From Streptomyces sp. SN-593 (GTDB taxonomy: Bacteria > Actinomycetota > Actinomycetes > Streptomycetales > Streptomycetaceae): a DNA stretch of 64,000 nucleotides. Below, piece by piece: positions 8,329 to 16,369 of the stretch (position 1 is the stretch's first letter; each line of letters starts with the position of its first letter). The position numbers were made by a program, and so were the translations under genes. The DNA lies in assembly GCF_016756395.1 (NCBI RefSeq), contig NZ_AP018365.1, forward strand, positions 6,824,001-6,888,000. Direction: 5' to 3'. Under the pieces are notes generated by a model, which made no database searches, was not told where the DNA came from, and saw only the letters and a program-made list of their open reading frames with translations.

Positions 8329-8368
8329 TGCCGGACCGGCCCCACTCCGGAGTGGGGCCGGTCCGGCA
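8329..8368. terminator. Perfect 40-bp palindrome, terminator for the convergent gene
   Basis: Positions 8329-8348 and 8349-8368 form a perfect palindrome with no spacer. It lies 12 nt past the stop of the minus-strand gene at 8380. A terminator is likely; a protein-binding site is possible. Confidence 0.7.
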
Positions 8369-8379
8369 CGCCGCGGGGG

Positions 8380-8772
8380 TCAGTCCACGTTGGGGCCGCT
8401 GTGGCGGCGCGGGTGGGAGGGGACACGACCGGAGCGCACCCCGGAGTCGTGCACCTCGTGCGGGAACCTGCGCCGGCCGTCCTGCGGCATCTCGTCGGGC
8501 TCGATCCGCCGCGCGTCATGGCTGCGCAGCCCGTCGCCCTGGTGCCCGGGACCGTGGTCCGGCGGTGCACCGCTGTCGTGCTCCTGGCGGGTCTGCCACG
8601 CGCCCGACCGGGGCCGTGTGCCCGTCGGCACCCCCGGGCCCCTGCCCAGCCGCCGCATCCCGAACACCACGGCCGCGATCAGGACGATCACGATGCAGAT
8701 ACCGATCACCAGGGGACCGATCGAACCGGCGGGAAGAGCGAGCTGGACCATGTGCTGCTCGGAAAGAGACAT
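8380..8772 (-). CDS. DUF6479-like small membrane protein
   Basis: A 130-aa protein with one N-terminal transmembrane helix (about 18-40, GSIGPLVIGICIVIVLIAAV) followed by a basic, Arg/His/Pro-rich cytoplasmic tail. This layout matches the DUF6479 proteins found in Streptomyces, whose function is unknown. A near-perfect GAGGAGGTG ribosome binding site precedes ATG 8772. It is divergent from the CDF transporter gene, with 117 nt between the two starts, so the genes could share regulation. The family call is by layout only. Confidence 0.75.
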   Translation of the reverse strand: MSLSEQHMVQLALPAGSIGPLVIGICIVIVLIAAVVFGMRRLGRGPGVPTGTRPRSGAWQTRQEHDSGAPPDHGPGHQGDGLRSHDARRIEPDEMPQDGRRRFPHEVHDSGVRSGRVPSHPRRHSGPNVD

Positions 8773-8856
8773 TTCGGCACCTCCTCAACCAACGGGTGCC
8801 CGCGATCTGCGGGGGAACACGACCGGAGACCGGGAAATGCGGATCACCACACGAGG

Positions 8857-8873
8857 GGTCACACCCAGTGACC
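8857..8873. promoter_or_regulatory. Inverted repeat GGTCAC-n5-GTGACC in the divergent promoter region
   Basis: Perfect 6-bp arms (8857-8862, 8868-8873) lie just before the CDF ribosome binding site. The size and position suit a repressor dimer, for example a metal sensor, but no regulator gene is adjacent. Confidence 0.4.
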
Positions 8874-8889
8874 GATGAGGAGAGAGCGG

Positions 8890-9831
8890 ATGGCAGACAC
8901 GTCACGCGACCAGGGAACCCGCGGCGCCGTACTGGTCGCACTCGGCGCGAACCTCGTGATCGCCGCCGCCAAGACCGCCGCGGGCCTGTTCGCGGCCTCC
9001 CCCGCCCTGCTGTCCGAGGCCGCCCACTCGGTGGCCGACAGCCTGAACGAGGTCTTCCTGCTCACCTCGCTGCGCCGCTCCCGCCGCGCCCCGGACCGCC
9101 GGCACCCCTTCGGCTACGGCAAGGAGCGCTACTTCTGGTCGCTGCTCGCCGCGGTCGGGATCTTCGTGCTCGGCGGCTGCTTCTCCTTCTATCAGGGCAT
9201 CCACGCGCTCGGCGAGCACGGCGGGGAGAGCCGGAACGGCTACCTCGCGGGCCTGGCGGTGCTGCTGGTGGCGCTGCTGGCCGAGGGCGGTTCGCTGCTG
9301 CGTGCGGTGGTCCAGGCCCGCCGGTCGGAGGAGGGCTCCGACGACCCGGCGCTGCGCACCGTCCTCGCGGAGGACGGCACCGCCGTGATCGGGGTGCTGC
9401 TCGCCGCCACCGGCATGATCGTGCACATGGCCACCGGCGACGCCGAGGCGGAGGCGGCCGCCTCGATGGCGGTCGGGGTGCTGCTGATGGTCGTGGCCAC
9501 CAGCCTGGCGCGCACCGCGCACCGCCAGCTCATCGGCCTGGCCGCCGACCCCGGCCTGCGCGACGAGATCGAGGGCCTGCTCGCACGGCAGCCGGAGATC
9601 GACACCGTCGAGGAGCTGCTGACGATGCGGCTCGGCATGGACTCCACCCTGGTCGCCGCCCGGATCGACCTGCTGGGCGGGATGGACAGCGAGCGCGTCG
9701 AGGAGGTCAGCATGCGCATCCGGCACTCCATCCGCGAGCGCTGGCCCGCCGCGGACCGGGTCTTCCTGGACATCACCGACGCCGGTGCCGAGCGGGCGGA
9801 GCGCGCCGCCGCCCGCGGCGACGCCGGCTGA
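8890..9831 (+). CDS. Cation diffusion facilitator (CDF) metal exporter
   Basis: A 313-aa member of the CDF family, which exports divalent metals such as Zn or Mn in exchange for protons. About six transmembrane helices fill residues 1-215, and a cytoplasmic ferredoxin-like regulatory domain follows (about 220-300). Helix II holds the metal motif AHSVADSLNE (HxxxD). I chose ATG 8890 because GAGGAGAG precedes it; the earlier ATG at 8875 lies in that ribosome binding site. The next gene on the same strand encodes a ZIP-type importer, so export and import sit together. The metal is not predictable from sequence alone. Confidence 0.9.
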   Translation: MADTSRDQGTRGAVLVALGANLVIAAAKTAAGLFAASPALLSEAAHSVADSLNEVFLLTSLRRSRRAPDRRHPFGYGKERYFWSLLAAVGIFVLGGCFSFYQGIHALGEHGGESRNGYLAGLAVLLVALLAEGGSLLRAVVQARRSEEGSDDPALRTVLAEDGTAVIGVLLAATGMIVHMATGDAEAEAAASMAVGVLLMVVATSLARTAHRQLIGLAADPGLRDEIEGLLARQPEIDTVEELLTMRLGMDSTLVAARIDLLGGMDSERVEEVSMRIRHSIRERWPAADRVFLDITDAGAERAERAAARGDAG

Positions 9832-9913
9832 CCGCCCGCCCCGCGCCCGGCGGCGGCCCGCGGCGGGGGCACCCGGATTCGCCAGCGCGGACGCCGTCCT
9901 GGATCATTGCCGC

Positions 9914-10666
9914 ATGCCGGTCCTGATAGCCATGTGCGCCTTCGTGATGACCCTCGTCGGCGGTGTCGTCGCACAGCACATCGGAGACCGCCGCCACCTC
10001 GTGCTGGGGCTCGCCGCCGGGCTGATGCTGGGCGTCGTCGGGTTCGACCTGCTGCCCGAGGCGCTGGAGAACCAGCCCCGGCACGTCTTCGGGGTGCCCG
10101 CGGGCCTCCTGATGTTCGTGGCCGGCTTCCTGGCCCTGCACGTCGTGGAGCGGTCGGTCGCCATCCACCGCGCCCACGAGGGCGAGTACGCCTCGCACAC
10201 CCACGGACACGCCCACGCGCACGACCCCGTCAAGGGCGTCGGCGTCGCCGCCGCGTGCGCGCTGGTCGGGCACAGCGTGATGGACGGCTTCGCGATCGGC
10301 GCCGCGTTCCAGGCCGGGAACACCGTCGGCATCGTGGTGGCCATCGCGGTCGTCGCCCACGACTTCGCCGACGGGTTCAACACCTACACGATCACGCGGC
10401 TCTACGGGAACGGCCGGCGCCGTGCCCAGACGCTGCTGGCCGCCGACGCGATCGCCCCGGTGGCCGGCGCCGCGATCACCCTGGCCTTCACCATCCCGTC
10501 CGGGGTGCTCGGCCTCTACCTCGGCTTCTTCGCCGGCTTCCTGCTCTACCTCGCCACCTCCGACATCCTCCCCGAGGCCCACAGCCCGCACCCCTCCACC
10601 TCCACCCTGCTCTGCACGGTCGGCGGCGCGGGCGTCATGTGGATGGTGATCGGCCTCGCCAACTAG
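9914..10666 (+). CDS. ZIP family divalent metal transporter
   Basis: A 250-aa polytopic protein with about eight helices and the ZIP hallmarks: a His-rich cytoplasmic loop (HTHGHAHAHD), the helix IV signature HSVMDGFAIG and the helix V motif HDFADGFNT. ZIP proteins bring Zn, Fe or Mn into the cytoplasm. ATG 9914 starts directly at the first helix; longer forms would add a Pro/Arg-rich sequence with no membrane character. It lies 82 nt after the CDF gene on the same strand and is probably cotranscribed. No metal-sensor gene is nearby. Confidence 0.9.
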   Translation: MPVLIAMCAFVMTLVGGVVAQHIGDRRHLVLGLAAGLMLGVVGFDLLPEALENQPRHVFGVPAGLLMFVAGFLALHVVERSVAIHRAHEGEYASHTHGHAHAHDPVKGVGVAAACALVGHSVMDGFAIGAAFQAGNTVGIVVAIAVVAHDFADGFNTYTITRLYGNGRRRAQTLLAADAIAPVAGAAITLAFTIPSGVLGLYLGFFAGFLLYLATSDILPEAHSPHPSTSTLLCTVGGAGVMWMVIGLAN

Positions 10667-10722
10667 CCGTCCCGGCACGACGCGCAGCCGACCGCCGGCA
10701 GGCGGAGCAGAGGGCAGGCGGT

Positions 10723-11463
10723 TCAGGGGGCGGGGGTCTTGGGGGCGGTGGTGGCCTGCTTGGTGACGTCCGCGACCAGTTCCACCACGTCGGAGCCGTA
10801 CGCCTGCGAGTTCACCACCCGCAGCAGCAGGCAGAAGGTCGGGTCCTGGCCGTACTTGCGGATCAGCCGGGCGTGGTGGCGGGCGAGGTAGCGGGTCGCG
10901 GCCTGGTTGGCTATGCCGCGCTGGCCGGAGGCGAGGAAGACCGGCCGGTCGTTGCCGGACTCGCGGCCGGACGACAGCCGGGCCAGCAGGACGTACTCCA
11001 CCGCGCCCTTCTCCAGCCGGTACGTCTCGCCGGCCACGGTGATCGCCCCCTGGTTCGGGCCCTGCGACGGGTCGGTGTCGACCTCCACGCCGGGCAGCAT
11101 CGAGCGCAGGTGCGCCGCGAGGCGGTAGTTGGCGGTCGGGCCGCCGATGCAGAACTCGGTGCGGGCACCGAAGCCCTGCCACGCCGTGTCGTGGGCCAGC
11201 ACCTCGGCGTGCGCACCGCACTCCTTGATCACCGCGGCGAGTTCCAGCAGCGCGAACGCGTCGTGCCGGGCCAGGCTCCAGCCGCGGGACCCCGGGTCGC
11301 GCGGCACCACGAGCAGGCACTCGGAGTCCTTCGGCAGCCCGAAGAAGCGCTGCCTGCGGTGGAGCCTGCGCCGCCACAGGCTGCCGCGGACCAGCCAGCC
11401 GAGCAGACCGCCGATGGCCAGACCGGCCAGGACCAGCACGAGGTTGCGCACGTCGTCGCTCAT
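10723..11463 (-). CDS. Membrane-anchored protein, unknown function
   Basis: A 246-aa protein with one N-terminal transmembrane helix (about 7-27, LVLVLAGLAIGGLLGWLVRG), a short basic stretch, and a soluble alpha/beta domain. The domain contains a GGPTANYRLAAHL segment and alternating hydrophobic strands (LLVVPRDP, EYVLLARL, CLLLRVVN). I do not recognise a catalytic motif and cannot name a family. ATG 11463 puts the helix at the start of the protein. It is convergent with the ZIP gene and apparently monocistronic. Confidence 0.8.
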   Translation of the reverse strand: MSDDVRNLVLVLAGLAIGGLLGWLVRGSLWRRRLHRRQRFFGLPKDSECLLVVPRDPGSRGWSLARHDAFALLELAAVIKECGAHAEVLAHDTAWQGFGARTEFCIGGPTANYRLAAHLRSMLPGVEVDTDPSQGPNQGAITVAGETYRLEKGAVEYVLLARLSSGRESGNDRPVFLASGQRGIANQAATRYLARHHARLIRKYGQDPTFCLLLRVVNSQAYGSDVVELVADVTKQATTAPKTPAP

Positions 11464-11669
11464 GGCGCGGCATCGTAGCGGTGTTCGAGCCGGGCCGTCG
11501 CCCCCTCGAAGGAGCGCGCGGACGCGGCCGCCGCCGTACCCGGGCGGGCACGGCGGCGGCCTGCGGATCACGGGTCCGGGTCGGCCGGCGCGACCCGGTC
11601 GGGTCCGGCCGGTCGGGTCCGGCCCGGCGCGGGTCGGGCGCGGTCAGGTCCCGGGCCGGGAACGCCGGG

Positions 11670-12236
11670 TCAGTTGCCGGCGGCGGGCAGCAGCGCCAGG
11701 ATCTCGTCGGTGCCGCCGGTCTCCCCGAGCCGCGGGAAGATCCGCTGCACGGAGTTGGCGTGCGCGTCCGCGTCGGTGTCGGTCACCGCGTCGGTGGCGA
11801 TCGTGACGTGGTAGCCGGCCTCGAAGGCGTCGCGGGCGGTGGACTCCACACCGATGCTGGTCGAGATGCCGACCAGCACGATCTGGGTCACCCCGCGCCG
11901 GCGCAGCTCCATGTCGAGCCCGGTGCCGTAGAACGCGCCCCACTGCTGCTTGCTGACGGTGATGTCGGAGGGCTGCCGGTCCAGCTCCCCGACGAGGTCG
12001 GCCCAGCCGTCGGGGAAGGAGACGGGGCCGCCGGGGCCGCCGTCGGTGCGGCCGGGGGCCACGCCGGTGACGTTCACCAGGACCACCGGCAGGTCGCGCG
12101 CCCGGAAGGCGGCGGCGAGCCGGGCGGCGCGCTCGACCACCTCGGCGGACGGGTGGACGGTCGGTAGCGCGGTGATGCCCTGCTGGAGGTCGATGACGAC
12201 GAGCGCGGTGCGGGCGTCGAGGGTGGTCGCGGTCAT
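11670..12236 (-). CDS. Isochorismatase-like hydrolase lacking the usual cysteine
   Basis: A 188-aa protein with the isochorismatase/cysteine hydrolase fold. The acid residue is in VVIDLQQGI (about Asp15), the lysine is in SKQQWGAFYGT, and the family cis-peptide/nucleophile loop reads GISTSIGVESTARDA. Most amidase-type members have Cys before VEST; here it is Gly, as in true isochorismatases such as EntB and PhzD. So the reaction may be vinyl-ether hydrolysis or something unknown rather than amide cleavage. It follows an MFS exporter and a MarR gene on the same strand, which suggests a small drug- or phenol-responsive unit. Confidence 0.85.
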   Translation of the reverse strand: MTATTLDARTALVVIDLQQGITALPTVHPSAEVVERAARLAAAFRARDLPVVLVNVTGVAPGRTDGGPGGPVSFPDGWADLVGELDRQPSDITVSKQQWGAFYGTGLDMELRRRGVTQIVLVGISTSIGVESTARDAFEAGYHVTIATDAVTDTDADAHANSVQRIFPRLGETGGTDEILALLPAAGN

Positions 12237-12298
12237 GGCGGAGTGCTCTCTCTCACGGGATGGGTGGTGGTGCGTGGTCGTACGGGAAAGGTCGTGGG

Positions 12299-13819
12299 TC
12301 ACCGCTCCGGCCGGCGCAGCGACCGGTCGGCCACGGTGAGCAGCAGGACGACGACCCCGAGCACCGCCGAGGTCAGCGCCATCTCGTGCAGGCCCGCGTC
12401 GGTGGCCCGCCGGCCGTAGAACAGGCCGATCAGGCTCGCCGCGGTGATCGCGCCGAGGTACTGCGAGGTGCGCTGCAACCCGGCCGCGCTGCCGGTCTCG
12501 CCGGGAGGCGCCTGGGCGTAGACCGCCGCCTGGTTGCCGGTGGCGGTCAGGCCCTGCGGCAGGCCGAACAGCGCGCCCGCCGCGCACAGCGCGAACGCGG
12601 GGGTGGTGTGCCCTGCGGCCAGCAGCAGCCCGCCGCCGCCGGTCAGCAGCACCGCGGAGGCGGTCAGCGGCCCCCTGATCCCCTTCGTCCGCGCGCCCAG
12701 CAGCGACGTGGCCATCGCCGCCACCGACATCGGCAGCATCAGCAGCCCGGCCGTCGCCGAGGAGTAGCCGTGCGCGTCCTCCAGCCACTGCGCGTAGCCG
12801 TACATCACGCAGTACACGACCAGGTACGTCATGCCGTGCCGCAGGTACGTCAGCGACAGCGGGCGGTTGCGGGCCAGCATGCGCAGGTCGAGGAACGGCG
12901 CGCTGCGGCGCAGCTCCCACCGGGCGAGCACACCGGCCAGCACGGCGGCCACCGGCAGCAGCGGCCACGGCGGTGCCGACAGCCGCATCAGGAAGAGCAT
13001 CAGGGTGGTGAGGAGCGCCGCGAACAGGGCGATCCCGACGGGGTCGATGCTGCCCGGACGTCCGCTTCCGCTTCCTGGGGCACCCGAGCCGGGCGTGGCC
13101 GGGGCCGGCGCCGCGGGCGGGGCGGCGACCGGCGCCGGGGACGTGCGCGGCAGCCAGAGCGCCGCCAGCACGAACCCGGCCAGCGCGAGCGGAAGGTTCA
13201 CCGCGAAGACGGCGCGCCAACCCAGCGTCGCGGCGAGCACGCCGCCCAGCACCGGGCCGACCGCCGCGCTCGACAGGCCCGCCAGGGACAGCAGCCCCAG
13301 CACCGGGCGCGGCGTCGGGACGCCGATCCGCTGCGAGTGGGCCCGCAGCAGCGCCATCGCCGCCGGGTACGCCGCCGACGTGCCGATGCCGAGCATCACG
13401 CGGGAGACGATCAGCCACGCCAGGGAGGGAGCCGCGGTGCCCACCACTCCCGCCGCGGCCACCACGAGCAGCCCGGTCAGGAACACCCGGCGCGGGCCGA
13501 GCCGGTCCGCGAGCCGTCCCATCGTCGGCTGCGCCACCGCGCTGGCCAGGTAGAGGCTCGACACCAGCCAGGCCGTGTCCGCGGCGCCCGCGTGGAAGCT
13601 GCCGCCGATCGCGACCAGCGCGGTGGCGATCATCGTGGAGTTGATCGGGTTGAGGACGGCGCCGAGCATCAGCGGCACCACCAGGCGGGGTCCGAAGCCG
13701 GGGGCGGCGCCCTCGGCGGGCCGCGCGGCCTGGGGGTCCGCGGCTTCCGGCGGCCGCTCGGCGCCGGGTGTCCCCGGCTCCCAGCGCCCGCGCGCGGGGC
13801 CGTTCGTCGCCCGGCTCAC
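12299..13819 (-). CDS. MFS drug efflux transporter (DHA2-like)
   Basis: A 506-aa major facilitator protein predicted to pump small molecules out of the cell by proton antiport. After a 40-residue Pro/Ala-rich cytoplasmic start there are about 14 hydrophobic segments. The family motifs are visible: NPINSTMIATALVAIGG in helix 1, the motif A loop GRLADRLGPRRVF and motif C in GLSSAAVGPVLGGVL. GTG 13819 was chosen because it lies just before the first charged stretch; no strong ribosome binding site is seen. The MarR gene upstream and the isochorismatase-like gene 62 nt downstream are on the same strand. Confidence 0.88.
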   Translation of the reverse strand: MSRATNGPARGRWEPGTPGAERPPEAADPQAARPAEGAAPGFGPRLVVPLMLGAVLNPINSTMIATALVAIGGSFHAGAADTAWLVSSLYLASAVAQPTMGRLADRLGPRRVFLTGLLVVAAAGVVGTAAPSLAWLIVSRVMLGIGTSAAYPAAMALLRAHSQRIGVPTPRPVLGLLSLAGLSSAAVGPVLGGVLAATLGWRAVFAVNLPLALAGFVLAALWLPRTSPAPVAAPPAAPAPATPGSGAPGSGSGRPGSIDPVGIALFAALLTTLMLFLMRLSAPPWPLLPVAAVLAGVLARWELRRSAPFLDLRMLARNRPLSLTYLRHGMTYLVVYCVMYGYAQWLEDAHGYSSATAGLLMLPMSVAAMATSLLGARTKGIRGPLTASAVLLTGGGGLLLAAGHTTPAFALCAAGALFGLPQGLTATGNQAAVYAQAPPGETGSAAGLQRTSQYLGAITAASLIGLFYGRRATDAGLHEMALTSAVLGVVVLLLTVADRSLRRPER

Positions 13820-14129
13820 CGGTCGGCCGTCCGGTGGCCGCCGGGCCGACGGGTGCCGGGCCTACGGGTGCGGGGGCGCGGCCGACGATCCGGGGGAGGG
13901 GCGAGGCGCGCGCACCGGCCGGTGCACGTGCGGAGGGCGGGGATCGCGCGAGCCGTGGGAGGTGTGCCGACCGGGTGCCGCGGGCCGGCCGAGGGGTGTG
14001 GGGCGACCGGGTGCCGTGGGGCGACCACCGGGCGTGTCCGGAAGGCGGAGCGTGTGCGGGTGAGGGCGGGCCGTATGCGTGCGGCGGTGGAACGTGCCCG
14101 AGGGCCCGGCCGTGCCGCGGGTATTCCGG
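13820..14129. other. Intergenic region between MFS and MarR genes
   Basis: About 310 nt between two minus-strand genes. It is very GC-rich with scattered repeats of the GGTGCCG and CGACCGGG type. I see no convincing gene, terminator hairpin or promoter, and the open frames crossing it look like codon-bias shadows. Confidence 0.6.
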
Positions 14130-14561
14130 TCACGACTCGACCAGGCGTCGCAGCAGCGGTACCAGGTCCGTCATCGCGCGCTGCTCGGCCGGGCTGAGCC
14201 GCGCCTCCATCACCTCGGCGAGCCATCCTCGGCGCGCCCGGCGGCCGGTGCGCAGCAGGTGCGCGCCCTCGTCGGTGAGGGAGAAGACGACCTGGCGGCC
14301 GTCGGTCGGGTGCGGCGCGCGCGCGACCAGCCCGCGCTCCTCCAGTGCGGCGAGCGTCATCCGCATGGACTGCGGCCTGACCAGCTCGCCCCGCGCCAGT
14401 GCCGCGGTGGTGGCCGGGCCCTCGCGGTCGAGCCGGCTGATCACCGACTGCTGGGAGGGGGTGATCTCCGCCCCGCTCGACGCGATCCGCATCCGGCGCG
14501 ACAACTGCGCGACGAGCGTGGTCAGCTCGTCGGCGGTCCGGAGTCGTTCGGCCTGTGACAT
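14130..14561 (-). CDS. MarR family transcriptional regulator
   Basis: A 143-aa MarR-type winged-helix dimer, normal in length. The DNA-binding part runs from ITPSQQSVISRL through the recognition helix region LVRPQSMRMTLAALEERGLV to the wing DGRQVVFSLTDEG. Family members bind palindromes over their own promoters and let go when they bind phenolic or drug-like ligands. ATG 14561 has GGTGGAGG just before it. A nested palindrome (14579-14610) lies 18 nt upstream and is almost certainly the operator. The MFS and isochorismatase-like genes downstream are the likely targets. Confidence 0.92.
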   Translation of the reverse strand: MSQAERLRTADELTTLVAQLSRRMRIASSGAEITPSQQSVISRLDREGPATTAALARGELVRPQSMRMTLAALEERGLVARAPHPTDGRQVVFSLTDEGAHLLRTGRRARRGWLAEVMEARLSPAEQRAMTDLVPLLRRLVES

Positions 14562-14578
14562 GCCTCCACCGTAGGAGA

Positions 14579-14610
14579 TCGACAGGAAGACTTGCAAGTT
14601 TGCCTGTCGA
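14579..14610. promoter_or_regulatory. Nested MarR operator
   Basis: Outer arms TCGACAGG / CCTGTCGA (14579-14586, 14603-14610) and an inner perfect palindrome ACTTGCAAGT (14590-14599) share one centre at 14594/14595. TTGCAA half-sites are typical of MarR operators. Its position allows autoregulation. Confidence 0.7.
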
Positions 14611-14763
14611 GACCGGGCGGCGGGGCCGTACGGCCGCCCCGCCCCCGCCCGCGCGTCCCGGCGGGCGGGACCAGGAGCGAAAAGAGCGCGTAGCGGGCAC
14701 GTAACGCAACGGGTGTGCAATGCCGGACGGAGGCCGGGCGGGCGGAGCCCGGCGTGTGAGGGC

Positions 14764-14769
14764 GGAGGG
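14764..14769 (+). promoter_or_regulatory. Ribosome binding site GGAGGG supporting GTG 14774
   Basis: GGAGGG sits 4 nt before GTG 14774. The upstream ATG at 14720 has no such site. Confidence 0.5.
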
Positions 14770-14773
14770 CGCG

Positions 14774-16153
14774 GTGGCGGCCGAGTTTGCGTACTACTTC
14801 CGGTCGTTGCTCGCGGCACTCGGTGAACGGCCCGGCTGGTACGGCGTGTTCGCCCAGCGGCACCCGGAGGACGCGGCCGCCTACGGCAGCGGGCGGCGGC
14901 TCCCGCCGTGGGACGTGGTGCGTACGGTGCTGCGCGACGTCGCGGTCAACGGCGGTGCGGCGGACGCCGATCCGGGCGAGGCGGGCCGGGCGTACGCGCT
15001 GCACCGGGCCGCGGTCGTCGCCGAGGACGCGCTGCCCGGTGCGGCCGACGTGCTGCGCGCCCGGCTGGACGCGGCGATCCGGGAGCGCGACACCGCGGCG
15101 GCGCGGGCCAGGGCCGCCGCGCGCGCCTGCGAGGACGCCGACGGCCGCTCCGGGGGAGCGCAGGGCGCCCGGCTGGCCCACGGCCTGGCGTGGGCGCGGG
15201 ACGACCTGGCCCGGGCATCGGCGCGCTGCGGGGAACTGCGGGAGAGGCTGCTGGCCGCCGCGGGCACGGACGCGGGTGTCGGCGCCGCCGGTGCGGGCGG
15301 TGGCCGGTCCGAGGCCGCGGAGGTACGGCGGCCCACGGGCGCGCGGTTCGCGGGCGCGGGCGGCGGGAGCGGTGGGGACGGTGCCGGGGGTGGGAGCGGT
15401 GCGGGCGGAGCCGGCGGCGGGAACGAGGGGAGCGGCGCGGGCGCCCCCACCCCGGCGCCCACCCGGACCCGGACCTGGACCCGGTCCTCGGCGCCGCGCG
15501 GCGCCCGGTTCGCCGGCGCCCCCACCGCGGAGACGTTACTGCCCGCGCCGCCCGTGCCCGCCGCGGGGCAGGCGCCCAGCGGGGCGCGGTTCGCCGGCGC
15601 TCCCAGGACGCGCTCCGCGCCCGCCGCCTCGGCCGCCCCCGACCCGCGCTGGACCGGCGAGGCGCAGGCCGCCGCGGCCCGGCTCGGCGCGCTGCGGCGG
15701 GCCGGGGAGAGCGGGGCCGCCTACCTCGTCCTGTGCGCCGCGGCGGAGGGGCCCGCCGACCGTATCCCGTACGTCGTCCGGGAGTTGGAGCGCACCGGGC
15801 TCGGGGCCGATGTGGCCACCCTGCTCTGGGAGATCGCCGCGCTCCCGCCGGAGCCGCTCGCCGAGGCCGCCGCCGCGCTCGCCGGCGACGGGCGCGGCGG
15901 CGACTGCCTGACGCTGCTGCGGCAGGCCGCCGCCCGCAGTCCCGAGGACGTCGCCGTCGTGGCCGAAACCCTCCACCGGGCCGGGCGGGCCGGCGAGGCG
16001 GGCGAGTTGCTGGAGACCCTGGCGCGCTCGCGTCCCGCCGCCACCGCGGCCGCCGTCGCCCGCACCCGCCCCTCCCTGGCGGCGCCCCTGCTGGCCGCCG
16101 CCTCCCGCGTCTCCCGCCCCTGCCACCGCGAGATCTCCGCGGCGCTCGGCTGA
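14774..16153 (+). CDS. Large Ala/Gly/Pro-rich Streptomyces protein with GARFAG repeats
   Basis: A 459-aa protein resembling streptomycete proteins often labelled 'UL36 tegument-like', a label based on low complexity only. The N-terminal 100 residues form a conserved-looking module (AEFAYYFRSLLAAL, GWYGVFAQRHPE, LPPWDVVRTVLRDVA). A helical, probably coiled-coil stretch follows, then a Gly/Pro-rich linker holding three copies of GARFAG at spaced intervals, then an Ala-rich helical repeat domain (about 290-459) with a TPR- or pentatricopeptide-like feel. No enzyme motif is present. GTG 14774 has a ribosome binding site; ATG 14720 is the alternative start. Confidence 0.7.
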   Translation: MAAEFAYYFRSLLAALGERPGWYGVFAQRHPEDAAAYGSGRRLPPWDVVRTVLRDVAVNGGAADADPGEAGRAYALHRAAVVAEDALPGAADVLRARLDAAIRERDTAAARARAAARACEDADGRSGGAQGARLAHGLAWARDDLARASARCGELRERLLAAAGTDAGVGAAGAGGGRSEAAEVRRPTGARFAGAGGGSGGDGAGGGSGAGGAGGGNEGSGAGAPTPAPTRTRTWTRSSAPRGARFAGAPTAETLLPAPPVPAAGQAPSGARFAGAPRTRSAPAASAAPDPRWTGEAQAAAARLGALRRAGESGAAYLVLCAAAEGPADRIPYVVRELERTGLGADVATLLWEIAALPPEPLAEAAAALAGDGRGGDCLTLLRQAAARSPEDVAVVAETLHRAGRAGEAGELLETLARSRPAATAAAVARTRPSLAAPLLAAASRVSRPCHREISAALG

Positions 16154-16340
16154 GAACCGCCCCGCCGCCCCCCGGCGATTCCCGCGGCGGCCGACCCGTC
16201 ACGCGGGCGGGCCGATGCCGCCGTACGGGTCGGGAGGGTGCGAAACAAGGCCGTTGTCGGCTGGTAACCGCAGGGGCCTTGCCACAGTGGTGCGCGGGAC
16301 TTACGTTCGTCGGACGGCTGGGATCTACGGGCGTAGAACC

Positions 16341-16356
16341 GACGTGACGTCACGTC
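16341..16356. promoter_or_regulatory. Perfect 16-bp palindrome before the pyrimidine catabolism operon
   Basis: GACGTGACGTCACGTC is a perfect palindrome ending 3 nt before the GAGGAG ribosome binding site of the first gene. A smaller inverted repeat, TCTACG-GG-CGTAGA, lies just before it (16325-16338). Repressor binding here would block transcription or loading of ribosomes. Confidence 0.6.
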
Positions 16357-16369
16357 AGAGGAGCTGCGG

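Noticed and set aside
14774..16153. Viral tegument homologue
   Set aside because: The similarity to such names comes from Ala/Gly/Pro low complexity. The N-terminal block is of streptomycete type.
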